From: Clostridiales bacterium | GTDB taxonomy: Bacteria > Bacillota > Clostridia > Lachnospirales > Lachnospiraceae | Assembly: GCA_021203005.1 (NCBI GenBank) | Contig: JAJQCB010000192.1 | Coordinates: forward strand, 1 to 33,832 | Reading direction: 5' to 3' | Length of the DNA stretch: 33,832 bases | The notes under the pieces: model-generated | Seen by the model: only the letters and a program-made list of their open reading frames with translations | The model's database searches: none | What the model was told of the DNA's origin: nothing | Translations under genes and position numbers: made by a program | In this document: in pieces, positions 1 through 6,907 of the stretch | How positions within the stretch are numbered: the stretch's first letter is position 1 | Layout of the letters: each line of letters starts with the position of its first letter

Positions 1-1274
1 TCATTAATGCTCCCGTGGAAATGGTAGGAATTCGCTGCACATCCGCCGCTGCAGTAGAACCTGGCAAAACAGTTTCTGCATTTTTCCTTGGCATAGACAT
101 TGCAGCACTTAAACTCATCTCTGATATCCGTCCGTGTCACCCCGTCCCAGACATTTCCCATAAGGAAATCCTCATTTCCCACAAACTGATGACAGGGATA
201 CAGGTCTCCCCAGGGCGTCACCGCCAGATACTCTGTGCCGGAACCGCAGCCGGACAGGCGCTTGGCCACGCAAGGACCGCCCTCCAGGTCAATCATAAAA
301 TGGAAAAAATCGAACCCGCGCCCCTCCGCATTGCGGCGGACCATCTCCGCCGCCAGCTTATCATATTCCTCAAAAAGCTTCGGGAGATCCTCCTCCCGGA
401 GCGCGTAGGCCTCGGAGTCCTCCGCAACCACCGGCTCCACGGAAATCTGCTGAAATCCCAGATCCGCCAGGTGAAGCACGTCCTCGGAAAAATCCAGGTT
501 GTAGTGGGTATAGGTGCCCCGGACATAATATTTATCCTGATGCCTGCTCTCGGCAAACTTCTGAAACTTCGGCACGATCAGATCATAGCTGCCCTGTCCT
601 TTCCGGAACGGACGCATATGGTCGTTCACTTCTTTCCGCCCGTCAATGCTTAAGACCACATTGCTCATCTCACGGTTGGCGAACTCCATGATTTCATCAT
701 TTAAAAGCACGCCGTTGGTCGTCAGCGTAAAGCGGAAATTCTTATCGTGAATTTTTTCCTGTTCGCGGCCGTACGCCACCAGTTCCTTTACAACATTCCA
801 GTTCATCAGGGGTTCGCCGCCGAAGAAATCCACTTCAAGATTCCTCCTGCGGCCGGAATTCTCAATCAGAAAATCCAACGCGCGCTTCCCGATCTCCAGG
901 TCCATCAGCGCCCGACGGCCGTGATATTCTCCCTCCTCCGCAAAACAATAACGGCAGGCCAGGTTGCAGTCGTGGGCGATATGTAAGCAAAGCGCTTTTA
1001 CCACCGTGGGTCTGCGCTTAAAATCCATGATATAATCTTCGTATTCGTCTTTCGTAAAGAGCGTGCCGTCCGCGGCCAGCTGAGATACTTCGTCATAAGC
1101 CTCCGACAGTTCCTCCGCCGGATAACAGACGGAAAGGCGATCCACGATCTCCTCTTTGCTATGATCTTCGTAAAGGGCGATAATCTCATACGTAGCATCA
1201 TCTACCACATGAACCGCACCGCTGTTCACATCAAGGACGATATTATATCCATTGTTCTTATACTGGTGTATCAT
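1..1274 (-). CDS. scfB: SCIFF peptide maturase, radical SAM/SPASM (5' part; 3' end lies left of the window)
   Basis: About 424 residues are visible, and the frame is still open at the left edge, so the C-terminus is missing. The N-terminus (MIHQYKNNGYNIVLDVNSG) is typical of the SCIFF maturase family. A CX3CX2C radical-SAM cluster motif (CNLACRYC) lies about 100 residues in, followed by the FFGGEP motif. A cysteine-rich SPASM region (FYCSGGC) runs off the edge. Family knowledge: such enzymes use SAM and Fe-S clusters to form thioether cross-links in the six-cysteine SCIFF peptide, which is encoded immediately upstream here. An AGGAG ribosome binding site precedes the ATG. The gene lies 86 bp downstream of scfA on the same strand, so co-transcription is likely, with a hairpin between them. 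Confidence in the family is high; the biological role of the modified peptide is not known from the sequence. Confidence 0.95.
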   Translation of the reverse strand, partial: MIHQYKNNGYNIVLDVNSGAVHVVDDATYEIIALYEDHSKEEIVDRLSVCYPAEELSEAYDEVSQLAADGTLFTKDEYEDYIMDFKRRPTVVKALCLHIAHDCNLACRYCFAEEGEYHGRRALMDLEIGKRALDFLIENSGRRRNLEVDFFGGEPLMNWNVVKELVAYGREQEKIHDKNFRFTLTTNGVLLNDEIMEFANREMSNVVLSIDGRKEVNDHMRPFRKGQGSYDLIVPKFQKFAESRHQDKYYVRGTYTHYNLDFSEDVLHLADLGFQQISVEPVVAEDSEAYALREEDLPKLFEEYDKLAAEMVRRNAEGRGFDFFHFMIDLEGGPCVAKRLSGCGSGTEYLAVTPWGDLYPCHQFVGNEDFLMGNVWDGVTRTDIRDEFKCCNVYAKEKCRNCFARFYCSGGCAANSYHFHGSIN

Positions 1275-1303
1275 TCGATACTCCTCATTTCTATAATCAC
1301 TGA

Positions 1304-1333
1304 AAGACCGCATGCGTTGCCGCATACGGCCTC
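1304..1333 (-). other. Intercistronic hairpin with GCAA tetraloop between scfA and scfB
   Basis: On the transcribed strand a nine-pair stem (CCGUAUGCG / CGCAUGCGG, one G-U pair) closes a GCAA tetraloop, and three to four further pairs including G-U extend it. Only a short, interrupted U run (UCUUUC) follows, so it is at best a leaky terminator. It may instead be an mRNA-stabilising or processing element keeping the peptide mRNA more abundant than the enzyme mRNA. Confidence 0.7.
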
Positions 1334-1360
1334 ATGTTCCATTCCTATAAAACGACCTGC

Positions 1361-1501
1361 TTATTTATGCTCACAGCTCTGATTGCCGACCGTGCAGGAT
1401 GTCTTGCATGCAGACTGGCAGGATGTCTGGCACTCACCGCAGCCGCCCTTCTTCACGGTGTTCTGTAACTTCTTTGTGTTCAATGTCTTCACATGTTTCA
1501 T
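1361..1501 (-). CDS. scfA: SCIFF ribosomal peptide precursor (six cysteines in forty-five)
   Basis: This 46-residue peptide starts MKHVKTLNTKKLQ. The C-terminal part holds six cysteines (GGCGECQTSCQSACKTSC plus one more near the end), the hallmark that names the family. The start is fixed by an AAGGAG ribosome binding site seven bases upstream; an in-frame ATG 15 codons earlier lacks a good site and lies in the leader. It is the substrate of the adjacent maturase, which forms cysteine thioether links. The peptide is near-universal in Clostridia and its function is unknown. A strong sigma-70 type promoter lies 67 bp upstream, and a stem-loop separates it from scfB. Confidence 0.96.
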   Translation of the reverse strand: MKHVKTLNTKKLQNTVKKGGCGECQTSCQSACKTSCTVGNQSCEHK

Positions 1502-1567
1502 AACAAAAAACTCCTTTCTATATCTATCCGTAACGGCACACAACACGCCGCCGCAAATACTTTTCTG

Positions 1568-1596
1568 AGTATAACACAGTTCCCTGTATTTCGCAA
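1568..1596 (-). promoter_or_regulatory. Promoter of scfA-scfB
   Basis: On the minus strand a -35 box TTGCGA (1591-1596) and a -10 box TATACT (1568-1573) are separated by exactly 17 bp. The predicted 5' leader is about 60 nt. Confidence 0.75.
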
Positions 1597-1620
1597 GAGT
1601 GAGTATATACAGGATGCGTC

Positions 1621-1681
1621 AGTTGCCACTGATATATTTTAAGGCAACTCTATAGGCGCGTTTTTAGCCAGGACAAAATCC
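1621..1681. repeat. Intergenic repeat, copy 1 of 3
   Basis: The core GGCAACTCTATAGGCGCG followed by TTTTTAGC is shared with copies near 3.68 kb and 33.76 kb. After the core it shares GAC-N-AAATCCA with copy 3. Here the core is also the right arm of an inverted repeat (AGTTGCC 1621-1627, GGCAACT 1643-1649). It occupies the gap between the fabH stop and the scfA promoter. Confidence 0.6.
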
Positions 1682-1686
1682 ATCTC

Positions 1687-2652
1687 TTATGCCCACTCCA
1701 ATATCATCACACCCCAGGTCAGACCTGCTCCGAATCCGGCGAGGACGACCTTGTCCCCGGACTTCAGCAGTCCCTTGCGGTTCACCTCATCCAGAAGAAT
1801 CGGAACACTGCCGCCGGAAGTGTTGCCGACGCGGCTCACATTCTCCGGAACCTTATCCATCGAAATCTTCAGGCGCTTCGCGATCGACCGATTGATGCGG
1901 GCATTGGCCTGATGCAGCAGATACCAGTCAATATCATCCGCCGTCAGATTCGCTGCCTCCAGCGTCTCCTCAATTGCCTCCGGAATCTTTCTCACCGCAA
2001 ACTTAAAGACCTCGCCGCCATCCATATAAAGGAAATCCATCGGCTTCTGCTCCGGGACAAAAGGATTGAAATTCTCACGGCTCTTTACATAGATCGTACC
2101 GCCCTTGCTCCCGTCGCTGCCTGTCGTCGAACCGAGAACACTCCCCTCAGCCGCACGTACCACGGCGGCTCCGGCTCCGTCCGCAAAAATCACGCAGGTA
2201 CTTCGATCCTTCCAGTCCACGATACGGGAGAGAGACTCCGCCCCGATTACCAGAGCCGTCCGGCATGTCCCCGCCTGCATCATGGAATCCACTACAGTCA
2301 TCGCAAATACAAAACCCGCGCAGGCTGCATTCAGATCGAAAGCCGTCGCATTCACCGCACCGATCTCACTCTGCACGAGACATGCAGTGCTCGGAACCAG
2401 GGTATCTGCGGTACAGGTCGCCACGATAATCAGGTCGATCTCCTCCGCGCTGACGCCCGCCATATCCATGGCGCGGCGCGCCGCCTCTGTGGACAGGGAG
2501 ACAGTCGTCTCCTCCACGGAAATATGCCTTTCCCGGATACCCGTCCGGCTGCTGATCCACTCGTCACTGGTATCAACGATGGTGGACAGGAAATCATTTG
2601 TCACTGTTTTCTCCGGCAGACAACTTCCGGTTCCGATAATCTGTGCTCTCAT
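1687..2652 (-). CDS. fabH: Beta-ketoacyl-ACP synthase III
   Basis: The 321-residue protein matches the usual FabH length. It catalyses the first condensation of acetyl-CoA or branched acyl-CoA with malonyl-ACP in type II fatty acid synthesis in the cytoplasm. The catalytic triad is visible: Cys111 in NAACAGF, His247 in LLHQAN and Asn277 in GNTSGGS; the C-terminal GFGAGLTWG is also typical. The chosen ATG has GGAGG eight bases upstream; a longer in-frame reading by 22 codons would overlap the promoter and operator. The gene stands alone here, without the usual fab operon partners beside it. Its leader carries a FabT-like palindrome, suggesting control by a MarR-type lipid regulator encoded elsewhere. 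Confidence 0.96.
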   Translation of the reverse strand: MRAQIIGTGSCLPEKTVTNDFLSTIVDTSDEWISSRTGIRERHISVEETTVSLSTEAARRAMDMAGVSAEEIDLIIVATCTADTLVPSTACLVQSEIGAVNATAFDLNAACAGFVFAMTVVDSMMQAGTCRTALVIGAESLSRIVDWKDRSTCVIFADGAGAAVVRAAEGSVLGSTTGSDGSKGGTIYVKSRENFNPFVPEQKPMDFLYMDGGEVFKFAVRKIPEAIEETLEAANLTADDIDWYLLHQANARINRSIAKRLKISMDKVPENVSRVGNTSGGSVPILLDEVNRKGLLKSGDKVVLAGFGAGLTWGVMILEWA

Positions 2653-2674
2653 ACTGGCCTCCGCTATATATAAA

Positions 2675-2691
2675 AATTTGATATTCAAAGC
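2675..2691 (-). promoter_or_regulatory. FabT-like operator in the fabH leader
   Basis: The minus strand reads GCTTTGAATATCAAATT, matching the FabT consensus ANTTTGATTATCAAATT at all but two specified positions. It sits a few bases downstream of the predicted transcription start, a position compatible with repression. The consensus is established for Firmicute fatty acid genes; its use here is inference. Confidence 0.65.
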
Positions 2692-2702
2692 ATTACTTTC
2701 AA

Positions 2703-2731
2703 AGTATAAGATACGCATTTTAATTTGTCAA
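2703..2731 (-). promoter_or_regulatory. Promoter of fabH
   Basis: On the minus strand TTGACA (2726-2731) and TATACT (2703-2708) are separated by 17 bp, a near-perfect sigma-70/sigma-A promoter. Confidence 0.85.
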
Positions 2732-2836
2732 CCAGCAAAAAAACAGTACTATCCGCCGTTTTTTATCATATGATGATACCAGGGTCGAAATGATGTAACA
2801 GAAAAAACGAAAGCGCAAATAAGAAAGGAGCAGCAC

Positions 2837-3601
2837 ATGGCATATGACATTATCTTAGACGCCGGGCACGGCGGTTTTGACAACGGAGCATCCTACATGG
2901 GCCGTGCGGAGAAGGACGATGTCCTCCGCCTCACCCTCGCCGTCGGACAGCAGCTGGAAGCAGACGGCTACAGCATTTATTACACCCGCACCTCCGATGT
3001 ATACAATTCTCCCACAGAAAAAGCGCAGCTCGCCAATGAGTCCGGCGGAAGCTATTTTATCTCCTTTCACCGGAATTCCGCTGTGGAGGATAACCTGTAC
3101 GACGGCGTGCAGACCCTGGTCTATCAGGAAAACGAGACCGTCAACCGCCTGGCCGGCAATATCAACGCGGCTCTGGAACAGGCCGGCTTTCAAAATCTCG
3201 GTATCGAGGAGGTCCCCGGGCTGATCGTTCTGTGGAAAACAGAAATGCCGGCCGTCCTGGTGGAAGTCGGCTTTCTCAACAATGAAAAGGATAACGCCAT
3301 TTTTGACGAAAACTATGACCGGATTGTCGCCGCCATCGTCTCCGGCATCGAGGAAAGCATTCCGCTTACCGCCCAGTCTCTGCCAAAGGAGTACGCTGTG
3401 CAGACGGGACTCTTCCGGTACGACGTCAACGCCGCCTACCAGCTGGAGCGCCTGGAAATGCAGGGATTTACCGGGCAAATCACCTTCGACGATCCCTACT
3501 ATGCAGTCCGGGTAGGGCAGACCGCCTCCCTCGACGACGCCGTTGCGCTGCAGGAGGATTTAAAGCATCACGGATATACGACTATGGTCGTAACCTCCTG
3601 A
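2837..3601 (+). CDS. N-acetylmuramoyl-L-alanine amidase with SPOR domain, CwlC-like
   Basis: This 254-residue protein has an Amidase_3 domain (about 1-175) and a C-terminal SPOR peptidoglycan-binding domain (about 185-254). Zinc ligands and catalytic residues are visible: His11 in DAGHGG, Glu25, His78 in SFHRN and Glu143 in VEVGFLNN. The enzyme cleaves the bond between muramic acid and the stem peptide. There is no signal peptide. The length, domain order and lack of a signal match B. subtilis CwlC, a mother-cell lysis enzyme acting late in sporulation, so a similar role is likely. An AAGGAG site precedes the ATG. It is divergent from fabH. A phage endolysin is an alternative, but no phage genes are nearby. 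Confidence 0.9.
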   Translation: MAYDIILDAGHGGFDNGASYMGRAEKDDVLRLTLAVGQQLEADGYSIYYTRTSDVYNSPTEKAQLANESGGSYFISFHRNSAVEDNLYDGVQTLVYQENETVNRLAGNINAALEQAGFQNLGIEEVPGLIVLWKTEMPAVLVEVGFLNNEKDNAIFDENYDRIVAAIVSGIEESIPLTAQSLPKEYAVQTGLFRYDVNAAYQLERLEMQGFTGQITFDDPYYAVRVGQTASLDDAVALQEDLKHHGYTTMVVTS

Positions 3602-3646
3602 TGCCAGCTATATTCTTTTTCATAAAGCAGCCACTCCCATTGCACA

Positions 3647-3722
3647 GGATACACCAGGTATTCCATATATATTTTCAGGCAACTTTTAAGGGCGTTTTTA
3701 GGTGTATCCGTCTGAAAATATA
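3647..3722 (+). repeat. Intergenic repeat copy 2 embedded in a possible RNA pseudoknot
   Basis: The repeat core GGCAACTTTTAAGGGCG-TTTTTAG spans 3678-3701. Two perfect interlocking inverted repeats surround it: GGATACACC (3647-3655) with GGTGTATCC (3701-3709), and TATATTTTCAG (3668-3678) with CTGAAAATATA (3712-3722). The second stem's left arm lies in the loop of the first, the arrangement of an H-type pseudoknot or of two competing hairpins. It lies between the amidase stop and the promoter of the next gene. Confidence 0.55.
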
Positions 3723-3743
3723 AAAATCAAGTACAATAGACCC

Positions 3744-3772
3744 TTTTCACCCGGGGACAGATCGCGTATAAT
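3744..3772 (+). promoter_or_regulatory. Putative promoter for the downstream small protein gene
   Basis: A consensus -10 TATAAT (3767-3772) has a weak -35 (TTTTCA, 3744-3749) 17 bp upstream. The predicted leader is about 35 nt and contains no clear Shine-Dalgarno site. Confidence 0.45.
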
Positions 3773-3813
3773 ATAGTCGTCTTTACCGTCACTTTTGTAT
3801 CGCACAGTTCATT

Positions 3814-4314
3814 ATGAATCATACCTACATCATCGCATTCTGGAGTCTGTCCCCCATCAACTCCCGCCGTTTCTGTATGGACTTTTTTGCGTCCTCCCTG
3901 AAACCGTTCGGCGACATCCAGTGTCTCGACTGCGGGAACAGGCAGGACAGACGCACGATACAGCTTCTGCGCCAGTCTGATCTGGTGGTCATCGCACTGC
4001 GGCAGAGCCACCGGGAAATCTGCGATCTTTTCTGCAAAAACACTCTGCATTTTTCCAATTGCATCTATCTGATCGTGGACTACTTTCCCGACCGGGAATT
4101 TGACCTGACTAAGATCTCTTTTGAATTTCGTATTCCGCTCTCCCGCCTGGCCTGCATTCCCTATCATCCCGACCGCCGGGATCTGTATCCGGGAAAAGAA
4201 CCCGTAAAGAACCAGACAGGTAACACAATTCTGCGGGCCGGCCGCGGGAGACCGGGGTTCCACAGAGAACTTTACCGCGCCCGGCGGGTCATACTGCAGG
4301 CGCTGGGATTCTGA
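3814..4314 (+). CDS. Uncharacterised protein, possibly related to CpaE/MinD-type ATPase remnants
   Basis: This 166-residue protein has alternating hydrophobic strands (TYIIAFWSL, DLVVIALRQS, CIYLIVDYF) like a Rossmann-type nucleotide-binding fold, and a C-terminus (ELYRARRVILQALGF) like that of small MinD/CpaE-related proteins common in Lachnospiraceae. No Walker A motif is present, so if it belongs to that group it is not an ATPase. It is preceded by a good -10 box but no clear ribosome binding site, so the start is uncertain. It ends just before a hairpin shared with the convergent transporter gene. The opposite-strand reading frame over the same stretch looks like a shadow. Family assignment is tentative. 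Confidence 0.6.
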   Translation: MNHTYIIAFWSLSPINSRRFCMDFFASSLKPFGDIQCLDCGNRQDRRTIQLLRQSDLVVIALRQSHREICDLFCKNTLHFSNCIYLIVDYFPDREFDLTKISFEFRIPLSRLACIPYHPDRRDLYPGKEPVKNQTGNTILRAGRGRPGFHRELYRARRVILQALGF

Positions 4315-4325
4315 TATACAAACAG

Positions 4326-4350
4326 GGAACCCGCCTACCTGGCGGGTTCC
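4326..4350. terminator. Hairpin shared by two convergent genes
   Basis: A perfect 10-bp stem (GGAACCCGCC / GGCGGGTTCC) with a five-base loop lies 11 bp after the rightward gene's stop and contains the stop codon of the leftward transporter gene in the loop-stem junction. There is no good T tract on either strand, so termination efficiency is uncertain. Confidence 0.55.
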
Positions 4351-5609
4351 TCCGCTTCCTTTTCAGGAATTCTCAGATATATTTTCACAATCCGGTGATT
4401 TTCCTTCGTCCACACCTGCATATAGACGCCCTCCGGCGTTGTGATCGCATCCGTCACTTTCGGCAGCCGGTCCAGCATCCCGATCATATAACCGCCGACA
4501 GAATCATAGTCCTCCGACTCCAGATGAAGATTCAACACCTCATTCAGGTCATCCAGCTGCATCTGTCCCTCTACCAGATATTCCCGCTCGGAAATCTGCT
4601 GCAGCAATTCCACCTCGTCCTCATCAAACTCATCCCGGATTTCACCCACAATCTCCTCGATCAGGTCCTCCATCGTGATCAGACCGTCCGTCATGCCGTA
4701 CTCATCCAGCACAATGGCAATGCTGATATGATTCTTCCTCATCGCGATCAGAAGATCCGCCGTGTTCTTATGCGTATGCGTGAAATACGGCTCCCGCATC
4801 AGCGCCTGGACGGAAAAATGCTCCTTATCACAGAGAAGAAGGTCTTTCATATTCAGAATCCCGACCACATTGTCCGTCGTATCTTCGTAGACAGGCAGGC
4901 GCGTGAACTTGTCCTCGGCAAACACCTCCAGCACCTCATCATAAGTAGCGTCGATATGTACAAAAGTCATATCGATCCGGCGCACCATCACATCCTCCGC
5001 CACCGTGTCCCCGAAATCAAACACATTGTTGATCATTTCTTCTTCTTCCGGCTCAATCACACCGGACTCCTGGCTGAGTTCCAGAACCGTGCGCAGCTCG
5101 CGCTCCGACATGACGTTGTTTTTTTCATTCGGATCCACGCGCAGCAACCGCAGAAAACCGGAGGCAAGCAGGTTGATAATAAAAATCACCGGCGTCAGAA
5201 CATTCATCCAGATCCAGATTACTCTGCTGTAGCGCAGGGAAAGCTTCTCGGAACGGATCGTAGCAATCGTCTTCGGGGATATCTCTCCGAAAATCAGCAC
5301 CAGCACGGTAAGCACCCCCGTAGAGATACCGGCAGCAGCATTGCCAATCAGCCGGACTGCGACAATTGTAGCCAGCGAGGAAGCGGAAATATTAACCAGG
5401 TTATTGCCGATCAGAATGGCGCTCAGCATTTTCTGGGAGTTGTCAGTCACCCGCAGCACCAGCTGCGCCCGCTTGTCTCCCTCCTCCGCAAGAGTCTTCA
5501 TACTGATCTTACTTACTGTCGTCAGCGCCGTCTCGGCAGATGAAAAAAAAGCCGACAACGCCAGCAAAAAAATCAAAACTAATATAGGTATCGCGACGTC
5601 TGGGTCCAA
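4335..5609 (-). CDS. CNNM/CorC-HlyC family membrane protein (DUF21-CBS-CorC_HlyC)
   Basis: The 424-residue protein has an N-terminal DUF21 (CNNM) membrane domain with several hydrophobic helices (about 5-25, 60-85, 95-115, 125-150). A CBS pair follows (about 200-330, with VMVRRIDM and DGLITMEDLIEEIVGEI), then a C-terminal CorC_HlyC domain (about 345-415). The family is linked to Mg2+/Co2+ efflux and resistance; the older name haemolysin C is misleading. The likely start is TTG: the frame is closed by a stop shortly upstream and an AGGAG site lies about 12 bases before the TTG. The gene is convergent with the small protein gene at its 3' end and divergent from the TIGR04086-like gene. Confidence 0.9.
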   Translation of the reverse strand: MDPDVAIPILVLIFLLALSAFFSSAETALTTVSKISMKTLAEEGDKRAQLVLRVTDNSQKMLSAILIGNNLVNISASSLATIVAVRLIGNAAAGISTGVLTVLVLIFGEISPKTIATIRSEKLSLRYSRVIWIWMNVLTPVIFIINLLASGFLRLLRVDPNEKNNVMSERELRTVLELSQESGVIEPEEEEMINNVFDFGDTVAEDVMVRRIDMTFVHIDATYDEVLEVFAEDKFTRLPVYEDTTDNVVGILNMKDLLLCDKEHFSVQALMREPYFTHTHKNTADLLIAMRKNHISIAIVLDEYGMTDGLITMEDLIEEIVGEIRDEFDEDEVELLQQISEREYLVEGQMQLDDLNEVLNLHLESEDYDSVGGYMIGMLDRLPKVTDAITTPEGVYMQVWTKENHRIVKIYLRIPEKEAEEPAR

Positions 5610-5774
5610 AAACGAATCACTCTCCTGTCTTTTTCAAAAATGATAATCTCTATCGTCAGAAACCATGACGCATGCTCTGAAATCAAAGTCTTCGACGATA
5701 AATGTAAAAAAATGCTACCACATCTGTTCTGTTTTTGCAAGTATAACATATATATAATGCAGGAGGATTTTATC

Positions 5775-6149
5775 ATGGAAAGAACAAACAGGCAAAAAAA
5801 CAAACCCCTGACCATCATCAGCACCCTGCTGATCATGTATGTCATCACCGGTCTTGCACTCCTGGTGCTGGCACTTCTGCTGTTAAAGATGCAGCTTGGT
5901 GAAAACATCGTATCCGCAGGCATTCTGATCATCTATATCCTTTCCTGTCTGGCAGGCGGAATGATCGCCGGAAAGCGGATGAAAGTACATAAATTTCTCT
6001 GGGGCATTCTGACAGGAACATTCTATTTCCTGATTCTTCTCGCCGGCTCTTTTTTGCTGAACCGGGGCATCAGTGCCGACACGGTCCAGATCAGCACCAC
6101 ACTGGTCATGTGCATGGCTGCAGGGATGATCGGAGGCATGATAAGCTAG
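5775..6149 (+). CDS. TIGR04086-like small membrane protein
   Basis: The 124-residue protein has four predicted membrane helices (around LTIISTLLIMYVITGLALL, the next ILIIYILSCLAGGMIAG stretch, FLWGILTGTFYFLILLAG, and the glycine-rich C-terminal LVMCMAAGMIGGMIS). This matches the TIGR04086 family of small Clostridia membrane proteins, often found near protein-export genes; its function is unknown. The start is fixed by AGGAGG nine bases upstream of ATG; a longer reading of 45 codons would be soluble, cysteine-rich and lack a ribosome binding site. A TATAAT-like box is just upstream. Confidence 0.8.
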   Translation: MERTNRQKNKPLTIISTLLIMYVITGLALLVLALLLLKMQLGENIVSAGILIIYILSCLAGGMIAGKRMKVHKFLWGILTGTFYFLILLAGSFLLNRGISADTVQISTTLVMCMAAGMIGGMIS

Positions 6150-6245
6150 ATACCACGTTCCAGCTGAGCGGGATAAACTGCAGGCGCATCGTTCCGACTG
6201 CATAGAACCGGAATTTGTCCGACATATCCATAGCCGCCAACCGAA

Positions 6246-6698
6246 TTACAGCGGAATTTTTGTGATTTTATAATTCCTTCCGTCAATCTCCATCACCGCA
6301 AAAGAGACTTCGCCGCCGAACCGCGGCCGTCCGCAGCTTCCCGGATTCAGCCAGAGTCTCCCGTCAACCACTTCCTCGGAATAGCGGTGCGTATGACCGT
6401 GCACGATCACGTCCGCCTCCGCCGCCATCCGGCCTGCGTCATACCGGTCATGGACAAGCAGAAATTCCAGTTCTCCAATCCGGAAACGGAGTCTCTGCCG
6501 GAGATTCTGCGCCCAGTAAAAGTCATTGTTGCCCCTTACCGCGTAAAGCTTTCCGCGCATAAGACGGAGTTTATCCAGAATGTGCTCCTCCGCAAAATCT
6601 CCCGCATGTAAAATGTAATCGCAGTTTTTCAGTGTGCCGACCACCTCCGGCCGCAGCAGGCCATGGGTATCGGAAACAATTCCCACTTTTATCGCCAT
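6246..6698 (-). CDS. YfcE/MJ0936-family metallophosphoesterase
   Basis: The 150-residue protein carries the calcineurin-like phosphoesterase motifs in order: GIVSDTHG (about 5-12), LHAGD, VRGNND and VHGHTHR. These bind two metals, and the length matches YfcE-type cytoplasmic phosphodiesterases. The natural substrate is unknown. The ATG is preceded by an AGAGGAA site; the frame extends 15 codons further upstream without support. It lies downstream of the large island on the same strand but has its own gap of about 210 bp, so it need not belong to the island. Confidence 0.9.
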   Translation of the reverse strand: MAIKVGIVSDTHGLLRPEVVGTLKNCDYILHAGDFAEEHILDKLRLMRGKLYAVRGNNDFYWAQNLRQRLRFRIGELEFLLVHDRYDAGRMAAEADVIVHGHTHRYSEEVVDGRLWLNPGSCGRPRFGGEVSFAVMEIDGRNYKITKIPL

Positions 6699-6841
6699 AG
6701 ACGATTTCCTCTCCCCCGTTTCCCGGCATCCGACATGCCGCAAAAATCATTACCCGTAACTGTTTATCCAAATCAACTATAACATAGTTCCATATGGATG
6801 TCGAGCGGCAGGTTCCGCAAAAATTTCGCCTTCAACGCATC

Positions 6842-6889
6842 ACGGGAAAGACACCCGCCTGTTTATTTTCGGCTGAGAATCTTTCCCGT
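6842..6889 (-). terminator. Inverted repeat after the DA1-like gene
   Basis: A perfect 10-bp inverted repeat, ACGGGAAAGA and TCTTTCCCGT, with a 28-base loop, lies 19 bp beyond the stop of the last gene of the vWA-tubulin operon. No T tract follows, so it may act as a 3' stabiliser or factor-dependent terminator. Confidence 0.4.
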
Positions 6890-6907
6890 AATTCATAACT
6901 ATAGTAA

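Noticed and set aside
2761-2836. Sporulation sigma-factor promoter (CATA-type -10 at about 2768) for the CwlC-like gene
   Set aside because: The CATATGATG sequence only partly fits a sigma-K -10, and the -35 is two bases long, so the match is too weak to annotate.
3727-4263. A minus-strand frame of 178 codons opposite the 166-residue small protein
   Set aside because: The plus-strand product has regular alternating hydrophobic strands, a consensus -10 box and a family-like C-terminus; the minus product has none of these.
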